From Ophioderma brevispina (lineage: Eukaryota; Echinodermata; Ophiuroidea; Amphilepidida; Ophiodermatidae), in NCBI GenBank assembly GCA_023653785.1, contig JAMKCH010012693.1:124001-188000 (forward strand): 64,000 bases of DNA. Reading direction: 5' to 3'. Of the stretch, positions 24,747 through 35,900 are shown piece after piece; the first letter of the stretch is position 1, and each line of letters opens with the position of its first letter. Under the pieces are notes generated by a model. It did not search any database. It was not told the origin of the DNA and saw nothing but the letters and a program-made list of their open reading frames with translations. Both the position numbers and the translations under genes were made by a program.

Positions 24747-25880
24747 AAAATTTGTTGGAAAATTGGTCAAGAATTTCCTTTTCAAGCTGATCAACAATTG
24801 ACCAAATTTGCTTAAACTTAAATGTTCAAAAATTTTGAGGAAAAAAAAATGGCAAATTTGGTTTTCATAAAGGCCAAAATTTTCCCGCCAAATTTCATCT
24901 CTTGTATAGCTATCAGGGTTCCCTCTTTTCGCAAAAAAAAAATGTATAGCTATGGTCCTGCTTCAGACTCTCCGACTGGAGGTACGTCCCTACCCAAACT
25001 AAAACTCCTGCCTTCTTGTATAAAAACCTGCACAAAAAGTGGACCTTTGATGAATTTGGGGCTGAGCATGACTCATGGACTTTGTTTCCGTGCAAAAACA
25101 TATGTGAACGATTCGAAAGAAGAACAAGAAGACATAACACTACCACCTGCATGTGCAGAAAATAACACCAAATGCAAAACAAGAGGGCTAACAGCATATT
25201 GCATGGAGAATTATTATTGGTTCACACACTGAAAATTTGCATAAAGTCCCAACGAAGCTTCCAAAGCCAGGTGTGAAAGTAACCATTGTCCTCCGTACTC
25301 AATAGCCGGGAACAATGGTGAACATAGGGCAATCGATTCAGTTGGATCTTTACGCAACATTAGTTTCACAGCTTATTCCGTTATCGTATATGGAGCCGGA
25401 CTATGGTCCCACCGGGATAATCTGCTAAACCGGGCTTATAGCCGATAATTTATGACGAGTCACACTGACAAGCACACACAGGGCCATAATTCCAAAAATT
25501 ATTATAAACCAGCTGTGGTTTTTTAAATACAATTATAAGCTTATTTTGGTTCACAGGTGGCCGATAGATTTAACATTAAAGAATGATTTTTCTAGAAGCA
25601 GGCCCGAAGCAGGTGGTAGTAGGTGCCACCAGTGCACCATCCTTCGAACATTGTTTCGAACATATACAAAGCCGCCGTCGTTTTAAAAAGGGTTTTTCAA
25701 ATATGTGTGGCTCAGTGGCGACGAGTACAGAAAGAACGAGTAAGAGTGTCGCAATCAGAAGGTACGGTGCTACTGAGCGATCAAAATTATTTCATTAGTG
25801 AGGTTCATTTCTAAAAAAAAATGTGTATTTTGAAACAAATACTTTTAACCGTAACATGTGCTGCTCTTGAAATTTGCTAA
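24096..25880. other. Intergenic DNA with an A27 tract and a 136-codon open frame
   Basis: A run of 27 A lies at 24717-24743. The open frame at 24822-25232 (+) encodes a basic, cysteine-containing sequence with no motif I recognise. It begins in an AT-rich stretch with no visible promoter or splice signals, so I do not call it a gene. Confidence 0.3.
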
Positions 25881-25884
25881 CATT

Positions 25885-26295
25885 TAAAGTAATAATAGCA
25901 CATTTTTTCAAAAAATTGAGATTTTTACCGCGTTTGCATACGTAACTGGCTAGTAAACTATTACTTGTGAATGGTTAGGCTTGAAAATGTATATGTGTCG
26001 CAACAAAGGAATTTTGTAATTAGAATAATTAATATCGGAGATCTCCGATAAATAAATTCAACGTCTGGTGGAAACGGCCTTTCAATATGAAATAGCGGGA
26101 AACAGCGACATGTATGTATCTATGCCGCATCATTAGGTGTTCAGTTTTGGTTCAGGCAAAGTCAAGATAGAGGTCATTTTCTTGAGGTTGGCCACTATTC
26201 ATATGGCCGGACATAACTAAGCTTTGCCAGCTCTGCCGTTAAGACAATCTGGGATCCAATTCTAATACAAAATCGCTTATTTTATTGATAAATAC
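25885..26295 (+). repeat. Second copy of the 10.3 kb MITE-like family
   Basis: It matches 10270-10720 in order: aatagcacatttttt; tatcggagatctccgata (hairpin); gaaatagcgggaaac; ggtcattttcttgag; caatctgggatcca; acaaaatcgcttat. The right inverted end is not recognisable here, so the copy is truncated or diverged. Confidence 0.65.
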
Positions 26296-26677
26296 GCATA
26301 TAAATAAGCAAATATGGAAAGAAGAACCACTAATGCTAGGAATTAGGAAATATAGGGGGCTTGAAAAGTTTTTGAAAGAACCAACGCTTGACAGCCTGTA
26401 TGTACAATAGCAGGCACGTAGAGAAAGCTCGATCACCCCTATTGTGAACGTAAACATCATTATCATGATTATAGTGCAGTGATCTATTTGGATTCCTGGG
26501 TTTATGATATTTCGTTACACCGTCGCTCGCTAATGTGCCAATACAGGCCTTCATCGAAACAAACTGGCTCACTTGAACAATTTGTGATAACTCTATAGTA
26601 AAATTCATAATTAACTGCAAATGTTTTGAAACACACGCCCGAATGCATCCGAAAACATAATTGCATAATGGCGCACA

Positions 26678-27243
26678 GTTAAAGGGACATAATGGCATGA
26701 AAAAAAATTGACATAATGAAAAGGACCCTTACTGAAATTACTTCCACGAGTTTGAAAACAATTTGGATGTTTATATTCTGTAAAAACAATAAAAACAGGA
26801 AGAGTTCCAGGGGGAGGTGGCAGTTGTGGCAATTTCTGGAACAGAAAAGCAAGGTGTTCACATCCCAGACAGAATTTACAGTGTATCTAGTATGTTTTCG
26901 ACACAATTCAAAAGCATTCAGACCGGGATTCAGGCATTGTACTTTAGGCTTGTAGTAAGATATTGATCTGGCAAGTGAAAGATGGATTAGCCGGGATTAG
27001 CACATATACAATAGCAATGGTCTGTGAGCTGACGACAACATGCTTTTCAAGTTTGGTAAATGCTGGCAGTAATGTCAGCATCCTTGTTCCAGAAATTGCC
27101 ACAAACTGCCACCTCCCCCCCGGAACTCTTCCCGTTTTTACAGAATGTAAACATCCAAATTGTTTTCAAAATCGTGGAAGTAATTTCAGTAAGGGTCCTT
27201 TTCATTATGTCAATTTTTTTCATGCCATTATGTGCCTTTAAGT
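26678..27243. mobile_element. Palindromic TTAA-bounded element, arms about 190 bp
   Basis: The left end reads ttaaagggacataatggcat and the right end atgccattatgtgcctttaa. Matching arms continue inward: gacataatgaaaaggaccct with agggtccttttcattatgtc; acaatttggatgttta with taaacatccaaattgt; ccagggggaggtggcagttg with caaactgccacctccccccc. TTAA flanks both ends, consistent with insertion into TTAA. Several open frames in this interval are mirror products of the palindrome. No transposase is encoded. Confidence 0.8.
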
Positions 27244-27544
27244 AGCGGAAGTACAATGGTTTGTCTAATTTCTCGAGCAAATGCAAGTAATTCGTAGTTT
27301 TAACCTAATTAAAGCACGTGCACGCACCATATATGGCATCTAAACTTCGCTACTTTCCACATTATACGCGGAAGGGAATTGCACTGTAATAAAGTGCAAT
27401 TTACAGTCGAATACTGTACGAAAAAAATTAGAGTATAGCCTTATTAAGCTGTAATTTGGAAATATAGCGAAAATATTGTAATTTGTATGTAACCTCAACT
27501 TCATAAATGAACCAATTCTCAATGTATGTGGCTCAATAATCAAA

Positions 27545-27960
27545 TCATCTGTTTCTGCTCGTAATCTTGGAGTTTGCTTTGATTCAACTATCAGACTATG
27601 ACTATGTCAACTCATGTCCTCATGTTCTGCTGTTTCACAATCTTGAATTACCATTTAAGAAATATTGGACGTGTCCGATGTTATACTAGTATATTGACGA
27701 AGAAACGTTTAATCACGCTGTACGCTCACTTGTTATATCCCGAATAGAAGTTTATTCATTGTTATATGGAATGACAGCTGAAGACACGCAGAAACTACAG
27801 GCAATACAAAATAGAGCTATAGAGCGGCCAGACTCATTTTCAAGGCAAACCTTATGGATCATACCTCTCCTCTCCTGAAAGAACTTAAACTTCTTCTTGC
27901 GTATGAGGCAGCAGCTAAATGTGTTGAATTTGGTGGAGCCAGCTTACTAGTAGTTGATTG
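27545..27960 (+). pseudogene. Non-LTR reverse transcriptase C-terminal fragment
   Basis: Translation with frame changes gives LGVCFDSTIRL, then HLRNIGRVRCYL, then AVRSLVISRIEVYSLLYGM and LQAIQNRA. This is the post-catalytic thumb and connection region typical of CR1/Jockey-type reverse transcriptases (usual pattern LGV..D..L, HLRNI..IR..L, LV.SLI.SRLDY.N.L..G, LQ..QN.AAR). The catalytic palm is absent and stops interrupt the frame. It ends close to the oppositely oriented remnant at 27990. Confidence 0.75.
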
Positions 27961-27989
27961 GTTGGAGTTTGAAAAGTCTATATTTACCG

Positions 27990-30290
27990 GTGGACGAAAG
28001 GTAGGACACTCATTGAGAATGTGATCCGCTGTCTGTAATTATGGTAATGGAGAGCCACATTGGCAGGCTGGAGATGGTCGCAGCCCACATCGGTGCATAT
28101 TGCTGTTGAAACGGCCGACTCCGGCGCGAATCCTGTTCAAGATTGCTACCATGTGGGAGTTCTGTCATAGGCGTGATAGTGAATTGGTCTGGTCTTGGGA
28201 TATCTAGCCAGGCAGTGTTCCATGTCTGTAAGATGTTGAATGAGGAGCTGGAGAGTTTAGCAGCGTGTGATTCTTTGCCAGTGTTGTGCAGCAGGTGCTT
28301 GTCGTGCTTGTTGTCCAACAGAACCTTATTCACCAGTTTATGTGTGCGATGTTCTCTCCGAAGCACTGCAGATGCAATGCCTGAAAGCACTGGAAGAATC
28401 TCAGATGGGGTGGGACGAAGGCAGCCAGTACTGGTTCTCATGGTCTCGTTGACATGGTTGAGTACTGTGCCCAGCTTCTTTGTGTGAGAGCTATTGCACC
28501 ATGCTAGGGTGGCATATTCAGCAGCGCTGTAAACCAAAGCCAGGACGGTGGTGCGTAGAATAGATGGGCTAGCACCCCATGAAGATCCAGCAAGGCGGCA
28601 CAGGAGGTTATTCCTCGAAGATACCTTTGCAGATACTGACTCGAGATGCTGCCAATAAGTAAGCTGTCGATCAAGCTTCACTCCCAGATAAGTTGGTGTG
28701 GGATTGAATGGCAGATGCGTTCCATTGAGGCTGATTTGAAGCTGGCGATGAGCCTCTTTTGTAAGATGGAAGGCAGTAGCGGTGGTCTTGGCTTCACTCA
28801 GCTTGAGTCTCCAGGTCTTGAGATATGCTAGGGCCATATCTGCAGTAAGTGTACTTTCAACTTCAGTCCAGCTTTTGTCAGAGTGGAGAAGGGCAAGATC
28901 GCCGGTGTAGTCATATTGTCTAGATGGTGTTTGAGGTAAATCGCTGATATACAAGTTGAACAGCATGGGAGCCAGTATTGATCCTTGTGGAACTCCGTTC
29001 CTCAGACGACGCAGTCGACTGCTCTGATGGACAATGCTCCGGCCACGGCGAAATCCTGCTTGTTCGTCAGGCAGATGGGATTCGACGACTGGCTCAGCCT
29101 CTCAAGGAGTTTGAAGGAAACACACAGTAGTGATATTGGCGGTAGGTCTTAGGGGTTGTCAACCGGGTTGTTTGGTTTGGGAGTCGAGATGATGGTTAGC
29201 CCTCTCAACATCTTGGGTAACGTAAGGAATGGTTGGTAAGGCAGCATGAACCCCTGGAGCCATTCAAGACATCGTGGTCCATAGTGCATCAGGAACTCCG
29301 CTGGTATAGGCCTATTATCAGGCCCATGGGCCTTTCCACTCTTTAGTTGGCTGATAGCATAGGTGAGCTCATCTAGTGAGAAGGGTGTTCAAAGTGACCC
29401 GTCCACGCCAGGGGCTCGACGAAGTTTGGTGATCTCTTTTTTAACAGAGCGAGTGTGATCCTTATCAATATTCTTGAAACTAGTGGAGTTAGTGGCTTAA
29501 CACGGCCATTTCGATGGTTTGGGAAGTCTGCCTGTGAGGCGGTTTATAGTCGTCCAGGCCTTCTTGCTAAATGCCATTCCAAGACATCGTGGGCCGCAGT
29601 GTTTCAGGAACTCCGCTGGTATAGGCCTATTATCATGCCCATTGGCCTTTCCACTCTTTAGTTGGCTGATAGCATAGGTGAGCTCTATCTAGTGAGAAGG
29701 GTGTTCAAATGACCCGTCCATGCCAGGGGCTCGACGAAGTTTGGTGATCTCTTTTAACAGAGCGAGTGTTATCCCTTTCATGTCTTGACTGTGGAGTTAG
29801 TTGGCTGACACATGCCATTTCGATGGCGTGTTTGAAACTCTGCCTGTGAGGCTGTTAAATCGTCGTCCAGGCCTTCTTGCTATAGGAATGAGTGAAATTA
29901 ATTCCCTGGACCGTCTCCTCCCAGCGCACACGACATTTCCTGTCCAAACAGTTTCTCAGATCTGAAGCCTTGGATGTCGCTTCTTCCCCGGGTTCAGAAT
30001 TCAAGAATTCATTGTAAAGAGCATCAGATTCGTCGTCCCAGGATGGGATATAACTGCCGCGTCATGGTCTTCTTTGCTATCTTAAAAAGAGTTTACATAT
30101 AGTGCTGCGTAGAAATTGTCCAGGTTGGAGGAGGTTGGGTGTCGGAAGGTTGAGCACCAGGTTCTCAAGCTCACTGGTCCCAGTCTGCCTTGCGGAAGTT
30201 CCACCTTTTTACTGGCTTTATTGGTACAGACTTAGGAAGGCTGTCCTAAGCGATCAGTGATGGTCCTACTATGTTGAGGACTTCGGAAAG
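27990..30290 (-). pseudogene. Non-LTR reverse transcriptase remnant (Jockey/I-like group)
   Basis: The largest open frame (28966-28010) starts at LFNLYISDLP and reads a degenerate YADD region (YDYTGDLALL), then YLGVKLDRQLTYWQHL, LVYSAAEYATLAWCNSSHT and on to a C-terminal zinc-like CQCGSPLP and ADHILNECPTF, the last pieces in a shifted frame near 28060-27995. Upstream on the minus strand are ISLLCVSFKLLERL (about 29150), SGKAHGPD (about 29340), then the linker with a SKKAW-like block (about 29900) and a KPVKRWNFRKADWD block (about 30220). The palm is partly deleted between about 29040 and 28970. Stops, frameshifts and an internal 312 bp duplication mark it as dead. Confidence 0.85.
29260..29883. 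repeat. 312 bp tandem duplication inside the reverse transcriptase remnant
   Basis: The block 29260-29571 recurs at 29573-29883. Shared landmarks include ggaactccgctggtataggc, ttagttggctgatagcatag, ggggctcgacgaagtttggt and gtccaggccttcttgcta. Small indels and substitutions separate the two, so the duplication is not brand new. Confidence 0.85.
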
Positions 30291-30299
30291 GCGGTGGAG

Positions 30300-32285
30300 A
30301 ACAGCTAGTATAACGGGCACAAAAATGGCCTGATACATCTTGTTACAAGTGCAAGGTCAGGATTTGAGGTTGTGTTACACCTTCCAGAGTAGGATAGAAA
30401 CAAAACTGTCTGGTTACTTGAGGTCGTACAAAAGTTGTACGTCAGATTTGGAAACCCAGTCCTCACTAAGAACAAAGACCGGCTTTCCAATAGTGTTTGT
30501 TTATCTTATTTGTTTTTGTCAATCAGAGATATAAGAATTTATTGCGATACCACCAATATCGTGTTTGTGCCACTTTTATGCATGGGCAGGAGTTTTGTTC
30601 GCGCAGTTATGCCATCTTGAAGATTGCAACTTAACAAAGAACAAAAACACAGATTAAGTACACAAAGGAAGTCTAGTTTTCTCGACACAAGCAAACATAA
30701 TCAGTTCAATGATAATAGTTTATTTCATAAATAATAAACAAATATAAATATTTTGTTGCACATCATGAATGGAGCTTTGAATTTATTACAAAATGTTAAA
30801 ATCATGCCAGAATGAATATAATTGATTGTTCCATTTTTTTAACAGGCTGTAAACATGGTAAAGAAGATCTCTGGTCTAACAAGAAATATTTGTGATATCA
30901 GATAGGAATCTTTGAAATAGCGCCGGTGAAATCAAGAGATTTTGACTCCTTTGAAACTCCATTTTTTTAACATCACATTTTGTAACTCGTTGTAAATCCT
31001 TTGCTTTCCACATGCTCATGGTTTATTGAACCATCTCCTTTGTGTTTGTTTACTTGTAAATACGTCACTACTCTCCCTTCACGTGCTGACTGAGTGACAC
31101 ATGGTTGGGGCGGTTAATTGCATCAGCTGGAAAGAAAGATACCAGGAATACAATTTATTCATTGACAAACCGCAGCGGAAGCAGGTTGTAGTAGAAGCCG
31201 GGAGTAGAAGTTGTGTGTCTAAATATACGCGAGCTTTTCTACCTATCGGCTCTGATTTTCCTCGTCTCTTCAATTACTTTGTTCGGAAAACGGTGTTTAA
31301 ATGCTTGTTTCTTTGAATATAATAAAGTGAGTATGATAATATTAATTGTTTTTTATTCTTTTAATTGAATGGTACATAGACGTTCGATTTAATAATTAAT
31401 TAATAATATTTACGATGTGAACTAATGTGAGTATCAACAGTATCACACATTTTGCTTGAACTTGGTGTGCTTTTTAGTGATTGGGGTATTAAGGAAGGAT
31501 TGTAATTCATAATTGTACAACTAATTGGTTGTGAGTGCATAGTTATTGTTAATGTTAGTTATTACCGTTGTTTGGCGCTTCTATTTTCCTTGAGAGAAAT
31601 CCCCGGAGAAAGTATCTTTGGTATTGGTGTAGTTCCAACTTATGGCATCATCTTTTAAAATTTGGACGTAATCTTTGGTGCCATAAGTAAGTTACAACTG
31701 TTCTGTGGAGTTCCAATGCCATTTAAGGTTTGAGATGTATATTTACTAAATAAAAAGAAAACTTAATTTTCTTTTGACTTACAATCGCACTCTAGAGTCT
31801 GTAGAATAATTGCCTTACCAATTTGTAACCCATACTGCAATTTATTCCACAAAAAATTGATGTCAACATGTGCACATGCTGCCAAATTTGGCAGTGACTA
31901 GATAGTCTATGACAACAGCAGCCATATTAAAAGCTAAGACTATCTAGTCATGATCAGCAGGACTAGTGTTGGTGTAGTGGTAGCAGAGAAGATGCATTAT
32001 GCATCTGGCCTACGCCTTAATCATAGGCCGCTTGCATTAAAGGCACTATTTGCCCAATCAGAAAAATGGAAAATTCACAAAAAATCTTGATTTTTATATT
32101 TTGATCTGTAATAATAGTAATAAGACCAAAAGCAACATAATTAGGACAAACTCATATATTTCAGTTATTACTCTCTATATGGACACTTACTGCAATCATG
32201 TGTAACTGGTGTTTCCTTCCTTTTCTGTCAATTTTTTTCGATTGGAAAAAATAACTTATGAGAAGTCTACGGACTTATCCTTCAC
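30300..32285. other. Upstream region of the synthetase gene
   Basis: No coding exon was identified. The stretch 31050-31330 is richer in CG than its surroundings and contains cacgtg, gcagcgg, gccggg and atacgcgagc. A GTGAGT at 31327 could be the donor of an untranslated first exon that splices to the acceptor at 32747. An AATAAA overlapping that position makes the reading ambiguous, so promoter placement is only a guess. Confidence 0.25.
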
Positions 32286-32440
32286 TTTAAAGGCTGACTC
32301 AGAGATTTCGAAATATAATTATTTTGTGTAGTAATTAAAAATAGTCGCCTAGAATTAAAAATAGTCACCTCAAATGCTTAATTCCTTATTTTTTTAGGGA
32401 CACCTGATATATGAAATCTCTCATTGCACCTTTAAGACTC
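32286..32440. mobile_element. Short TTAA-bounded element, family shared with 51.8-52.2 kb
   Basis: The left end reads ttaaaggctgactcagagat and the right end gaaatctct.attgcaccttt followed by taa. The same two ends occur at 51817-52242, there in both orientations. Length is about 155 bp. No coding content. Confidence 0.6.
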
Positions 32441-32760
32441 TTTTGGGTAGATCACTGATAGTGTCTTTAAATTGCAATATTTCATGCATTTTCTTACACA
32501 TGTATAGGCCAACCTATTTTGGCATGAAATTTTCTCTTCACCCTTCCCCCTATCTTTTTCCCCCTTTTCCCCAATAAAATGTTGATCCTGGTACCACCAT
32601 TGAATGAAGGTGGTGAAGTAATGGTTGCCTCATCAAATGAAATCAAACTGGAATGTGAAACTTAAGTTTATCCTTAAGTGTCTTTAGAAGTAAGTTGAGG
32701 TGGATGCCTTGATTTTTTTATCAAATTTTAACCAATTTTATTTTCAGAAAAAATACAATC

Positions 32761-32923
32761 ATGGCTGCCATATATACTGCTGCCCTAGACAAGACTGTGT
32801 TAGACAGGTACATTGCTTTACCATCAGACAAGGTGCAAGCCATGTATGTCTGGTTAGATGGTACAGGCGAAGGACTAAGATGTAAAACAAAGACACTTGA
32901 TTCACCACCAAATTCAATCAAAG
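32761..32923 (+). CDS. Glutamine synthetase coding exon 1 (residues 1-54)
   Basis: Begins at the ATG. The transcript exon itself starts at 32748 after ttttcag. It encodes the N-terminal beta-grasp part, with [20 protein letters not shown]. It ends one base into a codon at the donor gtaagc. The upstream 13 bases are 5' untranslated. Confidence 0.93.
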
Positions 32924-35900
32924 GTAAGCCTTGCAGAATTATAACAGTATTTCCAATAAAGTCAACCAAAAAAGTTTAAATGACTAATTTATTCAGAGAA
33001 GATGAAATCATAAATTGAGATATAGCCGGTCAAAAGTCATAAATGAGCATCGTTGATTCTGGTTAGGTCACTGTAAAGTGCTAATGAAAAATCAGACTTT
33101 CATTATCAACCAAAACTTTGCAATCTTATCTTTGGGTAGAGACTGAGATGAGTCTTGACATTTTAGGTCAAAGGTCATCCATGGGTCTTGTGTATATAAG
33201 TTCAAGTTGCCTAAAGTGTAAGGTGGTTCAACCAAGTATCACCCTCAAGGAATTGATAATAATTGGGCTAAAACAAATTCTCATTTGCAATATGTTTTTT
33301 ATGTTCAGAGTTGCCAGTGTGGAACTATGATGGATCCAGCACAGGACAAGCTAGTGGTAGAGACAGTGACATGTTACTGAAACCTGTAAGAATATTTAAA
33401 GATCCATTCAGACGTGGAGATAACATCCTTGTATGGTGTGAAGTATTTGACTACAAGAATGAAGCAGCAGGTAAATGAAGAACATCTGTCAGTACATTTT
33501 GTCAGCTGACACATAGTAACTTAGAGTTAAAATTGTATTTAAATTTCTTGGAAATACGTATTCTGTTAATGCATTGCATATTTCGTAAGGGAGTCATTTC
33601 CTGTGGGTATTTTCATGCCAAAGTAAATGAGATGCATATTGAAGTTGTAATAAGACTAGCTACATGTAAATGTCAAATGACATTAGTGGTCATTAAAAAA
33701 AAGTTGAATCACTATGTGAGATTATTTTCCAATTGCCATTAACAGGTTTCTGTGGGATTAAGCAAAATTAATTGGCCATGATGACGCAGCTGATTTGATT
33801 TAAATTATTTCCTAACTTTGCTGGTTGACTGAAAATAGACAGTCAATGTGAAGTTACTCCTACATTTTGGAATAGGTGTAGGAACATGTTAGCATCCTTA
33901 TTTAGACTATTGATATGAAGTCATCTTACCATGTTGACCATGTTAATTGACAAAGGCAGTGGAACTTGTGGTGGGGCCTATTTTGTTCCAGTCACTTCAA
34001 ACATCTTCCTAAGTCAGTAAATGATGGGATAGAGTAGCCATGCATAGGGCAATTATCAAAGTGATAGCTGAGCATATGAGGGGGATGTTAAATAGTCTTT
34101 GTATCAAGATATTTGAAAAGGGGAATTTTTAATTTTCTTGTAACATGACTGAAGCAAATCATACAACATGACAAGTTATTAACATTTCAACTTTTGTGAT
34201 TTTTCTAACAGCCACAAACAACAGAAAATCCTGTAATGAAGTAATGAAAAGAGCCAAGAACAGTGAGCCATGGTTTGGCATAGAGCAAGAATACACTCTT
34301 TTGGAACAAGATGGCTCTCCATTTGGATGGCCCAAGCAAGGTTTCCCAGGCCCACAAGGTGTGTAACTGGTTTATTAAATGTATAAAACATGTTTTATTC
34401 ATTACAGAAGAAATTAATTTTAACAGCCAATTTGTGATTAATTGTAATTGAAAATGCATATTCACACGACTTGAGAAATTTTGAACATTTTTGAATTCCA
34501 AATCCATACCATTAACTACTTAAAACTAAAAAGATAGTATGCAAGCTAACATAGCTTACTAGTAGTTTACATTGGATTAAATCAACTTTATAATGTGCAG
34601 TAAAAATGTAGTTAAAGAAACCCTCCCCTGCTATTTACATTTTGTGCTTGTTTTTATCAGGTCCTTACTACTGTGGTGTTGGTGCCAATAAGGTATATGG
34701 GAGAGATGTGGTAGAGGCTCACTATAGAGCCTGTCTATATGCTGGCATCAAGATCTGTGGATCTAATGCAGAGGTCATGCCAGCTCAGTGGGAATACCAG
34801 GTGAGAATAAACATTATGTAATGTGTTGAAGGCTGTGGCTGATATTCTCAGAGGCAGTCTATCTTTAGTCTTCCACTAATGAACCCTTTTTCTTACATGC
34901 TGAAAGTGTAATGTAAAAGGTGAGAATTTCATGGATGCATGGGTCATTGAGATCTGTCCATGAAATTGTTTTCACCTATATTCTCATATGGTGGTAATTT
35001 GCTGCGAGTGTGAGGTGAATCCATCCAGTCACCCCTGTTAGCAGGGACAAAACCACCCTTGACACGATTCTTTGGTGATCCTGTCATGGTTGGTGGACAA
35101 AACTGAGGTTTCTTTGACAAAGACTATGTGCCCCATTACACTAATACATGTATTTCAAGGAAAGAACCTAGATTCCAATCATAGTGACCACGTCATTCTA
35201 TGTATACAGTTGGCCTTAAGATTGCCTTTGACATTAGTAGCCATCTGCAATTACTCATTTCCTGCCTAAATATAGTAAGGCATTTACTAAGATGGCAAGT
35301 AATTTCTAAAAACAAAAAGCTACAAAATCTGTAGAATTCAAGGATTGCCTTTAAAATGTGGAGTGTGCATTTGAATGAGTAATGGGTTCAAATGGAATAT
35401 TACTGAACAATTAGGAAGGAGTGACTGTACCTTAACCACCCTTTAAAAATTAAGGTAATGCAATCTTCTGTATACAGCTACTAGTGCACACTGAAAAACA
35501 AGATGATGCAACTTTCATACCATGGATGATGGATGTTATACAACTATTTGGGAAGTACTTTATGATTAAATAATAAGGGCAAAAATAATAACCATTAATA
35601 ATGCAACCATAGGTTATAGCCTGGCCAAATTGAGTGCCGGGTAAATCATAGTTTGAAATGCCCTTGGTTATAAGCTACTATTGCGATTTCCTGTACTTAT
35701 TTGAGATTTTGTGCCGTCGGTAGAGCAAATTTTAAGCTTACAGCCGCTCAAATTGAGTCTGTGCCAGCAACCCTGACTGGCGTAGCTACAGTGGCGTAAC
35801 GGGCCTGCCCGCTCTGAGGGGCAAATTTCCAAGTCTGGGGAAATTTTCCCTCTCAGAGGGGTCAAAAGCTATAACACTGAATGCAATCGTTTTTGTATGC

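Noticed and set aside
24822..25232. 136-codon open frame on the + strand
   Set aside because: No recognised motif, no splice or promoter context, and an equally long frame on the opposite strand.
26336..27286. Multiple 70-120 codon frames on both strands
   Set aside because: Mirror products of the palindromic element at 26678-27243.
31101..31316. 71-codon frame upstream of the synthetase, considered as a leader or targeting exon
   Set aside because: It cannot be joined to the first coding exon with confidence, has an AATAAA at its end, and the intact ATG at 32761 already gives the expected N-terminus.
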